Part shown: piece after piece, positions 21,118 to 34,600 of the stretch
Numbering within the stretch: position 1 is the first letter of the stretch
How the letters are laid out: every line of letters begins with the position of its first letter
Origin: Anaeramoeba flamelloides
Lineage: Eukaryota; Metamonada; Anaeramoebidae
Direction of reading: 5' to 3'
Length of the DNA: 64,000 nt
Assembly: GCA_027625915.1 (NCBI GenBank)
Contig: JANTQA010000036.1
Location: 12,173,001-12,237,000, forward strand
Program-made: the position numbers and the translations under genes
The notes under the pieces: generated by a model
Databases searched by the model: none
Told to the model about the DNA's origin: nothing
Seen by the model: only the letters and a program-made list of their open reading frames with translations

Positions 21118-24100
21118 AATATCAGTTATACAGTAATTGTATTTGTCAAATCTAAAATATTTTAATATAATCGCCCTTGATAAATTTAAATTGATTGAGA
21201 TCAAAAAATCAACCAACTGAAATCACTTTTTAACTTATTTTTTTTTCTATTTATATAAATATTTTTATTATTTAGCTTTGATTTACAATAAATAATATCA
21301 GAATAAAAAAGGGTTTATTTAATTATAATAAAAGGTGAGAGTAGGGGTAAAATAGAATGTATATAATTATTTCTTCTTAAAAAGAAATATAAACTATTTC
21401 CAAAAAAGAGCGACAAATTTATTTTATAAATATATTTATTCAAATAAATTCACAAAAAAAAAATATTGAAATATATAAAATCATAAACTATTTATCGATT
21501 CTTAATGAAAATCCAATTTATTAGTTAGTCTTGTATTGTATAAAAAAATGATATTAAATTTTCGGATCCCATTTATTTCTTGTATTTTTTATGGGTGAAA
21601 ATTAGAGCTAAATTATTTTCATCTTTTTAATAGAAAAATCATTTTCACAACTTGTTTAATCTTATAAATTTTCTAATGGAATTGAAAACATATTTTTATA
21701 TTTTATTGTTATTCAATACCGTTTGTAAATCTTCCATGTTTTCAATTTTTTATTAAAATTGTCAGTACATTTTTTATCAAAAAAAAAAGTATTTTTTTTT
21801 TTTTTCCATTTTTTGGAAATATTTCATCAAATATATATTGAAAAAAATACCATAGTCATTGACAGAATTGGTATTAATATTAAACTTCATTTGGAATTGT
21901 TAATTAACAAATCATTTTACTAACAAAAATATTTTTTATTTTTCACAAAAAAATAGTCCCCACATTTTTGGAAATAACTTATCCTAAGGAATTTTGGATT
22001 TTCTATTAATTTGTTATATATATATATATATATATATAGTGGGTAATTAAAGTAATTTTATCAAAAATTTTAAATAATTATGAATTTTCCTTTTATTTTT
22101 TAAATTTTTTTCTTTTTCTTTCAACTTAATAATTTGTAGTGAATAATTTATTTTGATATTTAATGCATTTTACTTTACTGTTATTAAAGTTATTCTTTGT
22201 TATTAGTTGCTTTTGATAAACTATTTAAAAATGAGTTTTATAACCAATTTATAAAAAAAATATTTCAGTTTAAGAAAAAAAAAATTAATCAATGGGGATA
22301 AGAACTGTTTTTCCAAGTAAAAAACTTATTTTACCATGCAAAATCAAGATCTAAAGCTGAAAAAAATTTTTTTTCAACTATTTTTTAATTTGAGAATTTT
22401 TTTGTACTTGATTTTAGGATTTTAATTTGGAAGTGTGTTAGTTTTTATTTGAAATCCAAATGGGAAAATTTTGTGTAAATATAGATCTTCTTGTTTCTTT
22501 TTTAATAATTTTTTCTAATTTAGTTAATATCGAACATTAATCTGAAAAAAAATCACAATTCTAAACAGTATTTTTTAAAACCAAAAATTTTTGAAAATAT
22601 AACTTTTGATAAAAATTAAAATTGAAAGGTTCAATTTTGGTTTTCTTATATTCATTTGAGAATTAGAGAAAGGAATGATATTTTAATTCGGAAACTAAAC
22701 TATCTTACAATAGTCAAAAAAAAATATGGTAATACTTCCTAATCAGAATTCCCAAAAATTAGTAAATAAAATTATTCGTTTAAATTTAAAAACAGAAAGA
22801 CCAATGTCTCTTTTTATAATTAATTATAAAAAATAAAAAAAGAAGAATAAATTTTATTTAAGAATGTTACATTTTAAAAATTCTAATTTAAGGATTTTTT
22901 AGATTCAATAATAAGAGATGAATGGGAAAGTGCAATCTTTTTTTAAAGAGGTGGTAAAAAATTTGTCAAATATAAAGGGGTTAATATCAGAATATGTATA
23001 TATATATATAATTTTATTAAATTTCCCACAATTTAAAAGTTAATTAATATTTTTTAATTGACAAAGTATAAAAAACAACAATTAATAATTAAGTTAAGTG
23101 AAAGGTGATAAAATTATTATTAGTATTGTATTTTATTATTAATTGCGGTTATTTTTATTTCTTAAGAAATGTTTTAATAGTTGGAAAATAGTAATAAAAC
23201 CTATTAGTTTTTTTAATTGTTTTATTACTAATCTATTGAAATAATTCAGAGTGTATCGTTAATTTGTAATTAAAAAATCAAATTAAATATATTTCTTGAT
23301 GTTATTTCTTTGTGATATAAGTTATAAAAAAAGTAATTTTGGGTTATGATAATTTTTATGTTTTGATGATTTTTTTCATATATTTTTGTTAAATAGAAAG
23401 ATATAAAAAATGATTCAAAATCTACGTTCCATAAAGAAATTATATTTTTTAATAATTTAAAATAATTATTGTTTTTTTAAAAAAATAAAGTAAATTTTTT
23501 ATATTGATTCATTCCAAAACTTGGTGTTATAATTTTTAAAGTGTTTTGTTGTACTTCATTCAATCATCAAATTCAATTCTTCTTCAAAGAAAATAGGTTT
23601 TTGTTGATAATTTATTAAGAAGAATGTTGAATTTGGGTACTTTTCTAAAATGAGAAAAAGGTGGATCAAACTTTTTAAAACAAATTATTCATTTCTGAAA
23701 AAAAATTTTAAAAATATGTTTGGTGATCAAATAATCATATTGATACTTCACTTTACAATACCATCATGTTTAAAATTTTTATTAATTTCATATTAAATTT
23801 ACTCCAAGTTTTTGTTTCTGGTTACTGTTACCTTAATCAAAATATTTACTTATTCAGAACCAAACCTTATAGATCATATCCCAAAAGAAAAGTGTTGTAG
23901 ATCAAGATCCAAAAAAAAAATTAAATCACAAAAAAAGTCTATTTTCCAAGATATTTTGTTTTAATCCTCTTAATTTTAATGGGGTGAATCAAAAAATTTC
24001 CTTGTAGTTCTTTAAATATAGTATTTATTATTTTTGAAAAAAATACATATTTTTACAAATTTGAAACAAAAATTCTTTTTTCATATATTTTTGTTAAATT

Positions 24101-24250
24101 CTCAACATGTCCAAAAATTTATTGATCAAGTTCATTTTTTAAATTGGATACCATAACTTTAAAAACATCACCCGATTCAAAGAATAATTCAAAAAGAGTC
24201 TAGTCCATCACCTCTCTATAAATATATTCCTTGTAAATTTTTATTCAAAA
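20300..24250. other. Long AT-rich gene-free stretch
   Basis: About 4 kb of A/T-dominated sequence with a TA microsatellite at about 22,014-22,038. I see no open frame with coding character and no RNA gene. Confidence 0.4.
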
Positions 24251-24269
24251 CAAAGTGTAAAAAGTATAA

Positions 24270-24975
24270 AAAATTTGAAATTGAATATAAATTTTCAAAA
24301 CATTTATTTGAATTTATCAGAATTATTAAAATAACCAAAACAAATAATAGTGATTTAAAAAATCAAGAAAAGGGTTGAATTATTGAAATAAAAAAATACA
24401 AAGTAAAAGATTCAATACAAAAAAATAAAAAATTAGATAAAAAATTTCAATATTCAGAATTATTTTTATTTCTCCTTTTAATCTAAAATAAACAATTATA
24501 AAATTCGAACAAAAAAACACAATAAATCTTTGACTTCTGGAGAGGTAATCTAGAGGTATCCTAGTTTTCTGAACCAAAACGAGAATTAGAAGAATTAAAT
24601 CCAAATAGGATTTTTAAATTCATTTTGGAAATTCTTGAAAAATAAAGAGTAATTTGTATATCAAAATTATAACAATTTAAGTATACTCCATAAAGAATTA
24701 AAAACAAAACCAAGTAAATAAGAAGTAATTGAATTATTTTTACAGATAAGATCAAGTAATAAATGATTTTTTTTTATTTTTTCTTGATCATTTTTTTCAT
24801 TTTCATTTTTTCATTAATAGGTCTAAATATACTCTCCAAGTTGATCTTATTTCTCTAATATTTATTAAAGTATTCACATAATTGTTTCCAGAAATGATTT
24901 GAGTCATTGGTTTTTGAATAAACTATCTCACTTAATATTTGTACAATGTCCCAATCTCATTAATAGAAAAAAGAA
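24270..24975 (+). repeat. Dispersed repeat R, copy A (uninterrupted)
   Basis: About 700 bases that match, block by block, the sequences at 47,450-48,480 (same strand) and 29,250-27,480 (opposite strand). Landmarks are GAATTTATCAG, AAATTCATTTTGGAAATTC, AGTAATTTGTATATCAAAA, ACAGATAAGATCAAG and TTATTAAAGTATT. No coding capacity. Copies B and C carry insertions that this copy lacks, so it shows the empty sites. Confidence 0.7.
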
Positions 24976-24979
24976 TCAA

Positions 24980-25670
24980 ATAATTTGCCCAAGAATTAAT
25001 AACAAATACAATGAAAGGAAAGAGGTCAATTTTCAATCCCTCATAGTCGGTTGTGAGACGAATCAACCAATCTATTTCATGAACAAAAATGATATTTATT
25101 TTGATACAAAATTACTCTTTTGAAAAATCAAAAAATTAGAAAACTTACTCTATTTTTACGAAAAAAAAGGAAATTAATACCACCAAAAATGAACTTACAG
25201 TCAAACAAACTAAAATTTAATCAGAAACATAAAAGAAGAAACTGTATGCCTCAAACCAATTTTTGAAAATAAATTTTTCTTAAATTTGTTTTTTAGAGGA
25301 AAATGGAAAAATCAGTCGAAAAATTAAATTTGAGAATACTGTTGCGTATTTTGATTATTTTTAGATTTGTTTCCCTAACTACCTATCAAACAAATCCCTT
25401 AGTGATTGAAAAAAGATGGAGTTGAATTATTTATTCGATATTTAAATTCACAGATCAGACTTTTTCTTCGAAGGAAAAAAATCAAAACTAACATTTACTA
25501 TCTTCCTATGTTTCTCAAATGGGTTTTTTTAAAAAGGTCTGTTTTTATGAAATAAATCGTTAATTTTTTTTAAAAAAGAAAAAAGAACCTGAAAAAAATT
25601 TCAAAAATGTCAAACCAATCTTCTTAAAATGTTAACTTTGGAATTTCATTTTTTATTTTTATTTACAATA
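24980..25670. other. Upstream region of the G-alpha gene
   Basis: AT-rich sequence between repeat R and the G-alpha start codon. An open stretch around 24,899-25,123 overlaps the repeat and is not convincing as a gene. No promoter motif can be named. Confidence 0.4.
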
Positions 25671-25674
25671 AAAT

Positions 25675-28600
25675 ATGGGAAACCGAAAGTCTTCAAAAAA
25701 GAATACATCAAAAAACAAAACGCGTATGAAGTCAAAATCGGAACGGGATAAAAGAAGTAAAAAAATCGATCGAAAAATCGCAAATGAACGAGAAAACTAT
25801 AAAAATCTCGTGAAAATTCTAGTGTTAGGTTTGATCTTTCTCAATTCTTGAAATACTTTACTCTTGTTCTTTCTTTGGCAACATTTTTAACATAATTTTC
25901 TTTATTTTTCTTTTTGATTTTGGCACACATAAAATCACCTTTCTTAGGCACCGGTGAATCTGGTAAATCAACCTTTGTGAAGCAAATTCAAATTATATAT
26001 AAATCTGGCTTTGAAACAGAATTTCGACGTAAGTTAACCACTTTGTTCAAGATTGATTTATCATAAATTTTTTTTTATTTCAGATCCTACTTGTTTTTCT
26101 GGTTTGTAATTCTGAGGTTTGGTGTTGGTTGTTTATTTGAAAAATTTTGTTTACAAGGCTTTTCAAAAGACATCCTTTTTTCGGATCAATAAAAAAAAAC
26201 AAAAAATTTCATTTGGTTCAAATTTGCTAATGAAAACAACAAAACAACAAAACAAAATAACAACAAAACAAAAAAACAATTTTTTTTTGAATTTGGGCTT
26301 CATTGTCAATTTACCAAACCAACCTTAACAACAATTGCCCCCATAATTTATGATTTACAGAGATGTATAAAACCAAAGTACAAAGAAATATCATTCATTA
26401 TACAAAACAATTAATAAATAGTTTACCTTCAGTTGGCCTTCAACTCAAATCACATGAAAGGGTATCACTACTTTTCTTTTTTTATTTTCTTTTTTTTCGT
26501 TTGTTCGGCCTTTTATTTTTACCAACAAAATCAAAACAAATTTTTTATTCTTCTGAAATTTTTTAATTCGGATTTTGAATTACCATGTGCGAATAAGGTT
26601 AATACAAAAAATTTCAACACTGGCATTTGAATAATAAGTGGGGAAACAATTTTCATTTTCCTCTTTTTCTTTTACAATTATTTTTCAAAATTAATGATTG
26701 TAATTTGTACTTTCGATTTTTTTTGCATGCCTTTTTTTGTATAATCTACTCTTGGGTGATCTAAGAATTCGTATTGAAAGAAAGAATTGAAAATCATAAC
26801 CAGTTGAAATTTTACCCCATTTATTATTCAAATAACAGTCGTACATTTTAAAAAACTGTTACACAAAAGTTTTCAAAAATATCAATAAAATATTCAACCA
26901 ACTACAGTGGACCATTAATGATTACAATCCCTGAAATTTGAAAAAAGATTATCTTGTGTCGTTTGTGACCACTGGTTAATTTGATTCTTAGCTGATCGAT
27001 CTTGTGCTTGGTATGGATTTTAATAGTGGTTCAAAATGGCAATTTTTGACAATAAATTTTTTTATCTTTCCGAAATCCAAACTGAAGAGTATAAGATTAA
27101 TAGATTGGTAGGTGTTCAAGAATAAATATAAATTTTTGGGTTGTAGAAAAAAATTTGTGATTTACTTTTTTGTCAATTAACTTAATGAAAAAATAAAATT
27201 TTTTAAAACCTCCCAATAAAACCAAACTTAATTAAAAATTTCAATCAACAACCTACAAACCACATTTTTTTCTAACTTAAGTTCCATCCAATTAATCTTA
27301 AACTCTTCAATTCGGTTTTCGGAAAGATAAAAAAATAAATTGTCAAAAATTGCCATTTTGAACCACTATTAAAATCCATACCAAGCACAAGATCGATCAG
27401 CTAAGAATCAAATTAACCAGTGGTCACTACTCGACACAAGATAATCTTTTTTCAAATTATAGGGATTGTAAACCTTAAGGGAGTAAGTACATTTTTAAAA
27501 ATTTGAGTGCCACAGTTTATGTGAAACTGAATTATCAAATCATTTCTTTAACCAAATATATTGATATTTTAATAATCACGAGAGTGGAATATATTAGAGG
27601 TTTTGATGATAACATATATTATCATGATATTAACAATAAAATCGCAATAATATATAAAAAAATCGCGATTAGTCCAACTTTATCGCGAAAAATCATAAAA
27701 TCGCGATAAACAACATTATCGCGATATTCACATTATCGCGAAAAAATGAAAAATTATTATTTTCATTTTTAAAAAAAATCTCTTGACTTTTACAAAGCCT
27801 TGAGATTTTTACAACACTTTCCCCTTTAATAATGTCAGAAAGTTTTTGCAAAGGTTATGAACTGTCTTCAAGTGTTTGAAAGTTTTGAAAGATAGAAAAC
27901 TTTTATAAAGGGAATGAGTTTGGTTTGTTGTGGAAAAAAATTTTATTCTTTTCATTTTTTTTTTAACAAAATATAAAATCTCAAACAAATTTTATGATCA
28001 AACTAATAATTACCAATCTCGTCAATACACTTGAATATAAATTATGTGTGTTTTCTTAAAATGGAGTTGTTACCTTCACAATTTTAAATAGCCAAAAAGA
28101 ATAAGGAATAATTTGACTTCTTATTGGTGATCGATCAAACAAAAACCTCTATTATTCTAATTGTGTTTTCTGTCCAATACAAAGATATGAGTAGAAAAAG
28201 AAGAAGAAGACAAGAATTGTATAAAAAATCTCAATAATTGGTGATCATCTTGCAAGGATGTTGTGAAATCTTTTGAAGAGTTATCCAACTCCTTTTATCT
28301 TTCTGAGAAAAAATGAAAATATTGTAACCCAAGAAAACATTCTTTAAAGAACAGATTAAGGGTTGGTTGTTTTAGAAGCTAATTATTCAAAGCAATTTCC
28401 AGCACCACCATTAACTGAAAAAATATTTATTTCTCTTTAGTTCTTATTGTTGTTGATCTAAAAGGATCGATCGGTTTGTCAACCAAATAAAATGAAAACA
28501 CAACAAAACTCTTGGATCTGATCCTTGATTGGATCAAGTATCTTTTTTGTTGTTTTTTCAAAAGAATAACTTTTTGTCACCTAATCTATTTTTTGATCAA

Positions 28601-31600
28601 AAAAAATTTTTTATGCAAAATATTTCTCAATTAGCCCAAAAACCCATCAACTATTATATCGCGATTAAAAAGTAATCGCGATATTTTGGCATTTATCACG
28701 ATTTTTTAATAATTATCGCGATTTTATAGAATATCGCGATTTGTTATATTATCACGATAATATTGAATTATCGCGATTTTAAGATATATCGCGATTTGAT
28801 GGAAATTATCGCGAATTTTGTAACTTTATCGTGAATTATAGCATGTTATCATCAAAACCTCTATTAACTAGTGGAATATAGATTTTCATACCAACTAAAA
28901 AATGGAGATTCAAAAAAATGAAAAATTTGAGCCTGAAAAAATAAAATAAAAATCATTTATTTCTTGATATTATCTGTAACATTTTACACAATTACTTAAT
29001 CTCAATTTGGTTTTATTTTTAATTCTTCATGGAAATACTTTTGTTTGTAAAATTTTTTTGTAACAAATTACTTTTTATTTCTAAAGAATTTCCAAAATGA
29101 ATTTAAAAATCTTGTTTCCATTTAATTCATCTAATTCTTGATTGATTTTCAGAAAATCATATATTTATTAAATTCCTGTTAAGAATAAAGATTTATTGGA
29201 CAAATTCGTTTTCATTTGATTTTATAATTATTTATTTTCCATTCAAACGAGAACGAAAAATAATTATGAATAATGATTGGCTTTTTATCACATTTTTTCT
29301 TTTTATATGTGTTAAATCTTTTTATAGTTGTTTTTCTGACATCGAGAATTCAATAGCTTTTACTTAAATTTTTAATCTTTGTAGCAGTATTCTTTGTTTT
29401 TAGCTTATTTTGATTGATAAAAATATTTGAAATTAGAATTTTGAAAATATATTTGTAAAAGAATTTTTTTTTTAGAAATAATAATAAATATGAATGGGGT
29501 AACAAATCCAATGTAATTAATTGTTTGTATTCATACAAATTAAGAAGATAAAGAAAAGAAATCTTCAAAAATATGCTTTGATTGATTTTTTTTTTTTCAT
29601 TTTTGATTTTAACAAATTTATTTGGAAAGGTGATCTTTTGTATTTGGTCTTCTAAAAGAAAATATAAGTTTCAAATACATACCTTTTTGGGTCTAATTTT
29701 CTGGTTTACTCTTTGATTAATTTTACTCATTCGTAAAAACATATTTCTAGATCCAAAACCTAATTTAATAAAACTCAAAAATTTAATCAAAAAAAAATGT
29801 TCAAAAAATCGAAAAATGAAAGACTCAACTCTGAATTACTTTGGGCTTAGTTCTTTTCACAAATAGAGCAGCGAATGATGATTTGGTTTCAAAGTTTCAA
29901 TATCTGGTGTCACTCAAAAAATATTTTTCAGTAATGTTCACACAATTACAATTTTTCAAAATGGTAAAAAGTATTTACTTCCTTAAAAGGATTTTATTGA
30001 AAATTTTTTTAAAGGTACCACACTTTTTTGAATCAACTTTACTTGATTAAAAATTTTTATCGAATTCAAAACTTCACAACACAATTATAGTTATTATAAA
30101 AAAGTGAGTAATTTTTTTTTTTTTGATTTCTTGAATTAAAACTTTTATTTACTATTTTTTTTTTTGATTTTGTGAGAATTAAAACTTTTTTTTAAAAAAG
30201 TAATTTTCTTCCTACTTCAACCTCTACACCACCTCTAAAGGTTGAGAGACTCACTTTATTAAAATATAAAACTAAACAAAAATTTTTAATTCTCAAAAAA
30301 GTTTTTACTTTATTAAAATAGAAAATTTGAAAAAAGTTTTAATTCTGAAAAAGTTTTCACTTTTTTAAAATAGAAAACTTCAAAAATGTTTCAATTCTGA
30401 AAAAGTTTTCACTATTTTAAAATACAAAACTACAAAAGTTTTAAAAAAGTCCTCACCTTTTGAAAATGGAGGTAAAAAAAACCACAAATTTATCAAAAAA
30501 CGTTGAAAATCAAAACATAATTATTTGTTCAGATACTGCAAAAAAGTGAAATGGAAAATTAAAAAGTTAAAAAAAATATATATTTTGGTGAATTTTACAG
30601 ATATTTTAAAAAAGTATGGTTTATAATTCAAATTGAAAAAGTTTTAAAAAAGAGTAACAAAATAATTAAAAAAAGAGATCAGTCTTTCACAACAACAGGA
30701 AAATATTTTAAAATATGTAATTGGTGATATTCTCTACTTACAAATTTTTGTATATGCCAAGTGTCAAAAAAATTATGATCAACTCTAAAAACCCAAAAAA
30801 TAAAATTTTTAAGTTGAGATCAATTTTTTTTTTCCCATTTTTTATTAAAAAAGAAAATTGTTTATTTCATTTTATTTCCTCATCTATATAAAAATTTTTT
30901 ACCCTGTTTATTGCCATTTTCATCATTATTATTCAACAACGAATAGTCTTTATTGTAATGAATATTAATGTAAAGATTTATTTTTATTGAGATAATTCTT
31001 TTGATTAACCCAAAAATTGATTTATGGGGCATATTGGAAAATATTCCTATTTTTTTCAGAAGGGTAGTTATAACTAACAAAGTTTTCAAGTCATTTACAA
31101 ATTTTTCTGATAAACTGTGTTTTTGTTATAATATGAAATTTGATTTTTCAAAATAAATTTTTCTTAAGGGAGTGGCAACACCATAACAACCCACTAAAAT
31201 TGCAATATGTGATAGTTTATTAAAAATTATTTAAATTGGAGCTCTTTAGTTCTAGATTCTCCAAAATTTAAAAAAAAAAAATATAAAACTTTTCTTTTAC
31301 TAATATCTACAATTAAAATTTCAGAGAAAATAATATTAAAAAAAAAAAAAAAATTAAAAGTATTTTTGAGAAATATATTTAATTTTTTATGGAGATTTGG
31401 TTACTTTTAGAGATCAAATACTAAATCCATTCACTTTTTATTTACAGATTTTATTAATATTTTATTTAGTAATTATTTGAATATAATTTTCTAGACAAAT
31501 GTTATCCAAATCCAACTATTTTAGAGATCTCAAAAAAAAAAAAAATTAAATAATAAATTTTTTATCAAAATTCGATTTTGGAAAAGAGATATATTCACAT

Positions 31601-34600
31601 TTCATTCGTATTTCTAATATATCTTTAATTATTTCATGTCTTTTAAAAAGTAATTTATTTTATTTGATAATATAATTTCAATATTATTAAACAAATTTTT
31701 GGTTAATTAATTAAATTCTCTTTTTTTTTATCTTTCTTGAAATGTTTGAGTAACTTATTAACTATTAATAAAATAATAAACCACTTTTTGTTTTTATCTT
31801 ATAAAAATATCAAATATATTTTCACGATAATTCTTTTGAATTTTCATAAATAAATATATCTCATTTTTTTTGAACTTTTAAACTATAATTGGATTTATTA
31901 AAAAATTTTTTGAAATTATTTCCCGACTTTAACTCAAAAATGCAACAAAATATATCAGAACAATAAAATCAAAAAATAACTTTCTAATAGTTTCCCAATC
32001 TATAAATTTGATTATTTTGTGAATTTTTAAAAATCTTGAAAATTCATAATAATTATTCTTTTCAACACACAGGAGTAATTTATCATTTTTATTTCAATCC
32101 CTAATCAATGTTAGAAAAATGTGTAATTATTTGAAATTGTAGGGTTCTATAAGTAGGAATTAAATTACAAAACACGATATTGGTCTTCATACCAGTATTA
32201 AAAATTAATTTGTATTTAATACTTTATAAAATTTCAACTTATTTTAGAATTAGAAAAATAATAATTTTGATAAATCCAAAAGATCTTCAAAAAAAACAAT
32301 AAATTTTGAAAACTGAAAAAAAAAGAAAGAAAATAAACCAGTGATCAGATCCAAAAATAATTTATTTTTGTTTTTAATTTGATTGATGGATTGAATGGGC
32401 ATTTACAACAAAAATAATTACTGATTAAGGAATAATCATATGAATCGTAACTTATTATCGCATTGGGCATAACTAAGAATAAAAATAACCCAAGACAATA
32501 CAAATTCTTATACACATTCTACACTTTTAATTCTCCCGGGTTAAATCATTTTCTTGTCCCAAATCCAACTTAAAAATTAACATTTTCAATTTAAAATATT
32601 CCACAAAAAGGTTAAACATAGAATGATAGATCTGAGGACTCTTTATCGTCTCTCGTTAGGATCTCTCTCTCTCTCTCTCTCTCTCTTTTTATTTATCTAA
32701 TCATATATTGTTCCTTTTAAATTTTAGAAGTTCAATTAGAGTAAGAGTATAATACTACATAAAGTCAACAATTTCACTTTTTTCTTAATTTTAAATTGGA
32801 ACCAAAAACTGAATTGTTTATTTAGTTGTGGCTTTTTTTGATTTTTGCCATTCAGATTAACCCCTTTTTAAAACAAATTATTACATTTTTTTTCAAACAT
32901 GAAATAAAATGCCACAATAGAATGTTGAGATAGGAACAAAAGATAAACCATTTAATATTTCCCAAAACAAGAAAAGACAAATCAAATTAACATTCTATTG
33001 TGGCAGTTTATTTTATGTTTGAAAAAAAATGTAATAAATTATTTTTCAAAAAGTACTTTGAATACTAATAATCAACGAGACACATCAAAAGCAAAAAATA
33101 TTCTTTTATGATACTCTTTGGAAAATGTCAAAAAATGTGAAAATTTTGACTTTCTGGTGGCTACTCCCTGAACAACTTTTCCTTCTAAACACCCTTACCA
33201 AAAACTAACAAGAAAAAAAAGAATAAAAAAATAAGAAAAAAGTGATTTGTTCTTCTCTTTTTAATAACAAAATCAATATTTTTTTGCATCATCTCTGCTT
33301 CAACAAACAACCAATTGAATAAATTAATTTCACACCCTTATCTTTTTTTCAAATCGATTGCTCCTAAATGTAAAAAAAAAACAAACAAACTGTATTTCAT
33401 AAAAAAAGGGAACAATATTCAGATGGTTTTGTCAGAAGAATGTTTAACGATTTGATTAATAGTTTCTATAGCCATTGAAAAAATTATTTTCAAATTGTAT
33501 TTTGAAACATTTTATTAAAAACCTTTTCAATTAAAAAAAGTTTTGATTAATTCAATTATTTTGTTACTCTGTTTTTAAACAACTGTACCGCTTGATTATA
33601 CAATGATTATTATTGACAAAATAATTACAAAACAATAACAAATAGATCATGTATCTATTATAAACCAAGTTGATATAAAGACACCTATTTTAGTAAAAAT
33701 TTCAACTTTTCCAAAAAAATAAAAAATCAGGAAATATTTTGAAGAAGAATTTTCATTTACATTTAACATTTATATGTAAAATACCTTTTACTATAAAAAC
33801 ACGATTTCAAATGACAAAGAACAATCATACCAAAACTCAAACACAAAAAAATTTGATTTGATTTAAAAATACAAAAATCATCTTTTGACTACAGTCAGTT
33901 CCACTTTTAAGACACAAACTAACAACGAAATTTAAGGAACAAAAAAAACCTCAAATTAAAGCACATTTTTTGTAATTTTTTTTTATACAAATTATTTTAC
34001 TAGAATTTGAATTTTGTGCCTTAATTTGAGTTTTTTTTTTTTGCCTTAAATTTCGTTAAAACTTTGTGTCGTAAAAGTGGAACTGACTGTATAATTTGAT
34101 TGATAATAAATTTATCAAATTTTTCATTTCACTTTCCAAAAAAATCTTGAAAAGAACAAATTCAAAATTCAACTATTTAATCCTGCAAATCTTGTTTTAG
34201 ATTGAGATTTATCCATTTAGAATTGGGGACTTTGATGATTTATTTCAATCTTTGGAATTTTTTTCTTATTTGAATTCTTCTTTTTTCGCAAATCCCAATG
34301 AAAATTTTTTTCAATTTATTTTCCTATTAAGGCAAAGAAAAATAAAAAAAAAAGGAAATTTTTACCATTAAAATCACATAAACCTTTAAGTAACCCCTAA
34401 ATCCCATTTTATGGAGTTTTCTCAATTAACAACATGAAATATGGATATATTAAAATCCACTTTTTCATATGTAATAATGTTTATTCTAAATGTGTCTATG
34501 AAAAACTTCAAAATGCAAGACTTAATTTTGAAACAATCAAAAATATTTTCTAACCTCGTTAACTCTCTTCCACATTTTAAGAACTTTTAAATTATTCAGC

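Noticed and set aside
24899-25123. Open frame upstream of the G-alpha gene
   Set aside because: Its first part lies in repeat R and there is no ATG at its apparent start; composition is not convincing.
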